Positions 14,490 through 18,339 of a DNA stretch of 18,339 nucleotides are shown here, piece by piece; position 1 is the stretch's first letter, and each line of letters starts with the position of its first letter. The notes under the pieces were generated by a model, which ran no database searches, had not been told where the DNA came from, and saw nothing but the letters and a program-made list of their open reading frames with translations. Origin of the DNA: an archaeon (GTDB lineage Archaea; Hydrothermarchaeota; Hydrothermarchaeia; Hydrothermarchaeales; Hydrothermarchaeaceae); assembly GCA_018830205.1 (NCBI GenBank), contig JAHJSX010000011.1:1-18339 (forward strand). Direction: 5' to 3'. The translations under genes and the position numbers were made by a program.

Positions 14490-16937
14490 ATGGCATCAGA
14501 AATTCCAACTGGAGAGAAAGTAATACCCGTAAGAATAGAGGACGAGATGAAGCGCTCCTATATAGATTATGCCATGAGCGTAATCATTGGAAGGGCGCTA
14601 CCTGACGTGCGTGACGGGCTGAAGCCTGTTCATCGGCGAATCCTATACGCGATGCAGGACATGGGTCTTGTTTCCACAAGACCTCACAAAAAATCCGCAA
14701 GAATCGTGGGCGAGGTTCTCGGCAAGTACCACCCCCACGGCGACACATCCGTTTACGACGCGCTTGTGCGAATGGTCCAGGACTTCTCTCTTCGGTACCC
14801 GCTCATAGACGGCCAGGGAAATTTCGGCTCTGTAGATGGAGACTCGGCCGCGGCCATGAGATATACCGAGGCAAGACTCCATAAGATATCAGACGAGCTT
14901 CTGGCAGATATCGACAAGGAGACCGTAGATTTTGTACCTAATTTCGATGAGTCCCTGGAGGAGCCCTCAGTTCTGCCTGCAAAGCTTCCAAACCTGCTTT
15001 TAAACGGCTCATCTGGCATTGCAGTTGGGATGGCTACGAACATCCCCCCGCACAACCTTGGCGAGGTTGTGGATGCAACGGTGATGCTAATCGACAATCC
15101 AGACGCAGAGCTCGTGGAACTTATGAAGGCAATCAAGGGCCCCGACTTCCCGACAGCCGGCTTTATTCTTGGACAAAAAGGAATACTTGACGCATATGAA
15201 ACTGGAAGGGGGATAATAAGGATAAGGGCAAGAGCAACGATAGAAGAAGACGGCAAAAGGACAAAGATAATCGTCACGGAACTCCCGTTCCAGGTGAACA
15301 AGGCCAGGCTTATTGAGGCCATTGCGACTCTTGTAAGACACAAAAAGATGGAGGGGATACATGACCTGCGGGACGAGTCAGACCGCGACGGCATGCGCTT
15401 CGTCATCGAACTCAAGACAAATTCAGTCCCGGAAATCGTGTTGAACCAGCTCTACAAGCATACGCAGATGGAGACCACTTTTGGCGTAATAAACCTATCA
15501 ATTGTAGACGGGGAGCCAAAGGTCCTGTCCTTAAAAGATACGATAAGCGAGTACATAAGACACAGGAAAGTTGTCGTCATAAGACGTGCGCAGTTTGACC
15601 TCAAAAAGGCAGAGGCAAGGGCCCACATCCTTGAGGGCCTGAGGACCGCACTCGATAACATAGACGCCGTCATAAAGTTAATCAAGGCATCAAAAAGCCC
15701 TGATAAGGCACAGGCCGGCCTGATGGCCACGTTTAAACTAACAGAAGTTCAGGCCAAGGCAATACTTGAAATGCGCCTGCAGCGCTTGACGGCGCTTGAG
15801 AGCGAAAAGATTGACACAGAGCTGGCAGAGCTCAAAAAGAATATAGAGTGGCTTAAAAAGGTTCTGGGAAGCGACGCCGAAATAATAAAGATAATCAAAG
15901 AAGAGCTCCTTGAGCTAAAACAAAAATACGCGGACGAACGCAGGACCGAGATAATAGAGTATGGGGGAGAAATAGGCATAGAGGACCTGATAGCAGAAGA
16001 AGACATGATGGTGACAATTACTGCAACCGGCTACATAAAGCGCCTCCCGGTCAGCGTCTATAGAAATCAGAGGCGCGGCGGCAAGGGCATCATCGGCATG
16101 GAAACAAAGGATGAGGATGCCATCTCCGATATATTTATTGCCTCCACGCATGACTATATGCTCTTCTTTTCCACCTTTGGCAAAGTATACTGGATAAAGG
16201 TCTATGAGATACCACAGGCAGGACGCTATTCGAAAGGGAAAGCGATTGTAAACCTTCTTCCGGTTGAAGAGGGAGAAAGGATAACTGCAAATATACCGGT
16301 AAAAGAGTTTGATGAAAAGCACTTTGTTTTCATGACCACAAAGAACGGGACCGTCAAAAAGACGCCCCTTAAGGCCTTCAGCAATCCACGCAAGGGAGGA
16401 ATAAGGGCAATAACTCTGGCGAAGGGGAGCGAACTTGTCAAGGTCGAACTTACCCACGGCAGCGATGAAGTTATGCTTGCTTCAAGATACGGCAAGGCCA
16501 TCCGCTTCAAAGAGGCGGACGTAAGGCAAATGGGCCGGACGGCAGCAGGCGTTAGAGGAATAAGACTTAGAGAAAAAGACGAAGTCATAGGAATGTCGGT
16601 CCTAAAAGAGGACGTAACCCTCCTTGCAGTAACAGAAAACGGCTTTGGAAAGCGCACAAGCCACGAGGACTATCCGCTTCACAAAAGGGGCGGCAAGGGC
16701 GTAATAAACATCATCCCAAGTGTTCGAAATGGTCCGGTCATAGGGATACTTGGAGTGACCGAAGAAAACGAACTCATGATGACAAGCGCGGAGGGTGTTG
16801 TTATACGGTCGCCTGTAAAGGGGATATCAGTCATTGGAAGGAACACCCAGGGCGTAACGCTTATGAAACTGGCAAAGGGAGACAAGGTGGCTGCAATAGC
16901 AAAGGTAATCATCGAAAACGACATCGAGAACGATTAA
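14490..16937 (+). CDS. gyrA: DNA gyrase subunit A
   Basis: The DNA cleavage and wrapping subunit, 815 residues, partner of GyrB encoded 15 bases upstream. The active-site tyrosine is Tyr125 in AAAMRYTEARL, preceded by Arg124. The quinolone-interacting segment YHPHGDTSVYD (80-90) has Thr86 at the position of E. coli Ser83 and Asp90 at that of Asp87. The breakage-reunion domain extends to about 505 and includes the coiled-coil with LEMRLQRLTALE. The C-terminal beta-pinwheel begins at about GYIKRLPVSVYR and holds the GyrA-box QRRGGKG (527-533), which in bacteria is needed for DNA wrapping and supercoiling and separates gyrase from topoisomerase IV. A degenerate copy, HKRGGKG, occurs in a later blade. 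About six blades can be counted by eye. The stop codon overlaps that of the convergent RCK_C remnant. Confidence 0.97.
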   Translation: MASEIPTGEKVIPVRIEDEMKRSYIDYAMSVIIGRALPDVRDGLKPVHRRILYAMQDMGLVSTRPHKKSARIVGEVLGKYHPHGDTSVYDALVRMVQDFSLRYPLIDGQGNFGSVDGDSAAAMRYTEARLHKISDELLADIDKETVDFVPNFDESLEEPSVLPAKLPNLLLNGSSGIAVGMATNIPPHNLGEVVDATVMLIDNPDAELVELMKAIKGPDFPTAGFILGQKGILDAYETGRGIIRIRARATIEEDGKRTKIIVTELPFQVNKARLIEAIATLVRHKKMEGIHDLRDESDRDGMRFVIELKTNSVPEIVLNQLYKHTQMETTFGVINLSIVDGEPKVLSLKDTISEYIRHRKVVVIRRAQFDLKKAEARAHILEGLRTALDNIDAVIKLIKASKSPDKAQAGLMATFKLTEVQAKAILEMRLQRLTALESEKIDTELAELKKNIEWLKKVLGSDAEIIKIIKEELLELKQKYADERRTEIIEYGGEIGIEDLIAEEDMMVTITATGYIKRLPVSVYRNQRRGGKGIIGMETKDEDAISDIFIASTHDYMLFFSTFGKVYWIKVYEIPQAGRYSKGKAIVNLLPVEEGERITANIPVKEFDEKHFVFMTTKNGTVKKTPLKAFSNPRKGGIRAITLAKGSELVKVELTHGSDEVMLASRYGKAIRFKEADVRQMGRTAAGVRGIRLREKDEVIGMSVLKEDVTLLAVTENGFGKRTSHEDYPLHKRGGKGVINIIPSVRNGPVIGILGVTEENELMMTSAEGVVIRSPVKGISVIGRNTQGVTLMKLAKGDKVAAIAKVIIENDIEND

Positions 16938-17256
16938 TCTTCTGCTATCGCTCTTAGTTCTTCACTTGGACCAAGAACCACTATTGTGTCGTTTTCTTCC
17001 AGTCTTGAATCTGGAGGAGGGTTTGCGATGAGCTCGCCTTCGTGATGAATTGCCAGCACCGAGACATTCTTTGGAGAAAGTTTTAGACTTTTCGTGGTTG
17101 TCGAATAAACTACTTGTGGGAAGACCTATCTGCACCGCAGAATTTGTAATGCACACTTTCGCTCCCAAGGACAACTTGGCTCCTCTTACATATAGGTCAT
17201 GTCCGCTTAAGGCGGCAGATTGTGCTAATCACTGCCTGAAATATTGGGTTCGTCAA
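16934..17256 (-). pseudogene. Frame-broken RCK_C (TrkA-C) domain remnant
   Basis: On the minus strand, bases 17125-16934 encode 63 residues ending at a TAA that overlaps the gyrA stop. The sequence KLSPKNVSVLAIHH, EGELIANPPPDSRL, EENDTIVVLG is a clear RCK_C/TrkA-C ligand-binding domain of cation channels and transporters, but no ATG, GTG or TTG lies before it in frame. The first strand of the domain appears to continue in another frame (GAKVCITNSAVQIG, about 17170-17110); removing one A from the AAAA run near 17090 would join the two. Further upstream a third frame opens with TTG at 17256, overlapping the stop of the neighbouring RCK_C gene (TTGACG), and ends at 17197. So at least two shifts are needed for a complete protein. 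It may be a decayed gene or sequencing/assembly error. Confidence 0.65.
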
Positions 17257-17651
17257 CTTACCTCTCCTTCGTCCGGTTTGCGGAACAAGCCCGTGACCCC
17301 GGCGATCTTCTCAGGTGACCCAAGGACAAAAAGCACATCGCCAGCATAAAACTGCATGTCTACTTCAGGATTGGAAAACATCCGCGAATCCCGGCGTACC
17401 GCCAATACGGTAACTCCATATTTCTTTCTCAGCTCGGTCTGGGCCAAGGATTTTCCAACCAACGGTGATTTTTCATCAATCCGCAAGGTACTGATTTCGA
17501 CATCAGGGAGACGAAGTCCTAAATCGGAAAATGACGTAGACACCCTGGAAAGGCTTCGAAACATCTCGTAACCATCTGATCGCACTTCGCCAACGAGCTT
17601 CTCGATTTCATCTCTGGGTATAAGATATTTCGACAAAAAAGTCTGCTGCAC
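17253..17651 (-). CDS. RCK_C (TrkA-C) domain protein, likely antiporter/channel C-terminal fragment
   Basis: A 132-residue reading frame from GTG 17651. Residues 1-35 (KYLIPRDEIEKLVGEVRSDG, then YEMFRSL) resemble the linker before the last domain in KefB-type CPA2 cation/proton antiporters. Residues about 48-125 are an RCK_C domain (EISTLRIDEKSPLVGKSL, YGVTVLAVRR, AGDVLFVLGSPEKIAG). Full antiporters are about 600-670 residues with a membrane domain and a TrkA-N domain; none of that is present, so this is either a fragment or a free regulatory domain. The GTG has no good ribosome-binding site. A better start, ATG at 17676 with AGGAG 8 bases upstream, lies in a different frame, and removing one T (minus strand) from the six-base run at 17635-17640 would join it. 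The gene therefore looks frameshifted at its 5' end. Confidence 0.6.
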   Translation of the reverse strand: MQQTFLSKYLIPRDEIEKLVGEVRSDGYEMFRSLSRVSTSFSDLGLRLPDVEISTLRIDEKSPLVGKSLAQTELRKKYGVTVLAVRRDSRMFSNPEVDMQFYAGDVLFVLGSPEKIAGVTGLFRKPDEGEVS

Positions 17652-17673
17652 ATGGGGCCAGCGCCCTCAGCTT

Positions 17674-17735
17674 CATGACCAAATCTCCTTTGTACTAATA
17701 TATAACTGCCGGATGCAAGAAAATTTTATATACGG
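17674..17735. promoter_or_regulatory. Divergent promoter and leftward ribosome-binding site
   Basis: The segment GAAAATTTTATATACGG (17719-17735) is TATA-like on both strands. Rightwards, TTTTATATA is centred about 26 bases before ATG 17754 of the flavoprotein gene, implying a leaderless mRNA. Leftwards, TATATAAAATT would start transcription near 17702, giving a leader with AGGAG (plus 17685-17689) 8 bases before ATG 17676 of the RCK_C gene. A second leftward TATA-like string (GTTATATATTAG, 17696-17707) is too close to that start. The presence of a complete promoter and ribosome-binding site shows that the RCK_C gene was a genuine start point, not just a random internal fragment. Confidence 0.5.
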
Positions 17736-17753
17736 ATGGGAAGAATGACCACC

Positions 17754-18339
17754 ATGGAATACGACCTTATTGTAATAGGTGGGGGCGGAGCAGGCGCAAC
17801 AGGAGCCACAGAGGCAATTAAATACGCCGGAAAAGAGGTACTTCTTATAACCACAGAAGAGCATGTCGCCTACCCAAGATGCGATTTGCCGCACATGTTT
17901 TTTGCAGACGAATCAGAAATCGAGCACATCCTGACAGACAAAATCTATGACGCCCAGAGGAACCTTGTGCTTAAAAGAAAGACAGCGGTCAAATCCGTAG
18001 ATTTTGACAAAAAGACACTGAAAACAGAAGGGCCGCACGGCATTGAGGAGTTTGGCTATAAATCTCTCTTGATTGCGACGGGCTCAAGGGTCTTCAGACC
18101 CCCTATCGAAGGCATAGAGAGCGAGGGCGTATTTTTCCTTAGAACGTTTGACCACCTGATGAAAATAAGGCCCCACATACAAAAGGCAAAAGAGGTCGTT
18201 GTAATCGGTGCCGGGGCAATAGGCGTTGAGCTGTGCGAGCTCACGACAAAACAGGGCCTAAAGGCCACACTCGTTGAGGCTCTGCCAAACGTGCTTCCAA
18301 GGGCCCTCGACCCTGACATGGCCAAAATCATTGAGGACA
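17754..18339 (+). CDS. CoA-disulfide reductase / NADH oxidase-family flavoprotein (5' part, runs off the window)
   Basis: The first 195 residues of an FAD- and NAD(P)-dependent pyridine nucleotide-disulfide oxidoreductase. The FAD-binding Rossmann motif is DLIVIGGGGAGATGA (4-18). Cys43 in YPRCDLPHMFF sits exactly where the single redox-active cysteine of CoA-disulfide reductase and NADH oxidase is found (CxLP pattern). LLIATGSR is the second FAD-contact segment, and VVVIGAGAIGVELCELT is the start of the NAD(P)-binding Rossmann fold. In-frame ATGs also exist at 17736 and 17745, but the TATA element at 17725-17732 is too close for them and is about 26 bases before 17754, so I choose the leaderless start there. 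Likely roles are thiol redox balance or oxygen/peroxide or sulfur reduction; the substrate cannot be told from this part. It is divergent from the RCK_C gene. Confidence 0.9.
   Translation, partial: MEYDLIVIGGGGAGATGATEAIKYAGKEVLLITTEEHVAYPRCDLPHMFFADESEIEHILTDKIYDAQRNLVLKRKTAVKSVDFDKKTLKTEGPHGIEEFGYKSLLIATGSRVFRPPIEGIESEGVFFLRTFDHLMKIRPHIQKAKEVVVIGAGAIGVELCELTTKQGLKATLVEALPNVLPRALDPDMAKIIED

Noticed and set aside
14753..15415. 220-codon minus-strand frame opposite gyrA
   Set aside because: A Ser-rich shadow of gyrA with no family resemblance.
17203..17236. Possible tRNA or structured RNA: CCGC-GCGG hairpin and GGCAG-CTGCC hairpin near a GGTTCG string
   Set aside because: The two stems share bases, there is no acceptor stem, D-arm or 7-base anticodon loop, and the T-arm-like stem fails after 3 pairs. 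It more likely reflects chance within the decayed RCK_C region.

Overview
The window is archaeal chromosomal DNA, almost certainly core genome, from a lineage that has both family-D DNA polymerase and DNA gyrase. The evidence is an archaeal/eukaryotic-type glycyl-tRNA synthetase, an Orc1/Cdc6 initiator, both PolD subunits, RadB, an archaeal RFC large subunit, the archaea-specific UPF0147 and UPF0148 families, and TATA-box promoters, several of which imply leaderless mRNAs. PolD plus gyrase fits Euryarchaeota-grade or DPANN/Altiarchaeota-like archaea; I cannot place it more precisely from sequence alone. Genes are tightly packed, and three convergent gene pairs overlap at their stop codons.

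Layout, left to right. (1) 1-2284: 3' part of the glycyl-tRNA synthetase gene, a convergent UPF0148 zinc-ribbon gene, and a divergent two-gene unit (UPF0147 plus an unrecognised 175-aa protein with a winged-helix-like N-terminus). (2) 2285-3054: a 770-base gene-free, very AT-rich region that I read as the chromosomal replication origin. It has two long origin recognition boxes (ORBs) in inverted orientation flanking an about 91% AT stretch, and three more ORB cores, the last in the cdc6 leader. (3) 3055-10612: a codirectional run leaving the origin: cdc6/orc1, PolD small subunit (DP1), PolD large subunit (DP2), radB and truA, joined by 1-17 base overlaps or a short gap. (4) 10609-11931: RFC large subunit on the minus strand. 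(5) 12096-16937: gyrB-gyrA, divergent from rfcL. GyrB is the long, E. coli-like form. (6) 16934-17700: minus-strand remnants of RCK_C (TrkA-C) domain genes with broken reading frames. (7) 17754-end: 5' part of a CoA-disulfide reductase/NADH oxidase-type flavoprotein gene, divergent from the remnants and probably leaderless.

Functionally, regions 2-5 form a replication island: origin DNA, initiator, replicative polymerase, clamp loader, a RecA-family accessory protein and the supercoiling enzyme lie within about 15 kb. DP2 and RFC-L end in nearly the same PCNA-binding (PIP-box) sequence, which suggests both dock on the same clamp. The best candidates for a second look are the origin architecture, ORB cores in the cdc6 leader that could allow autoregulation, the bacterial long-form GyrB, and the doubly frame-broken RCK_C region.
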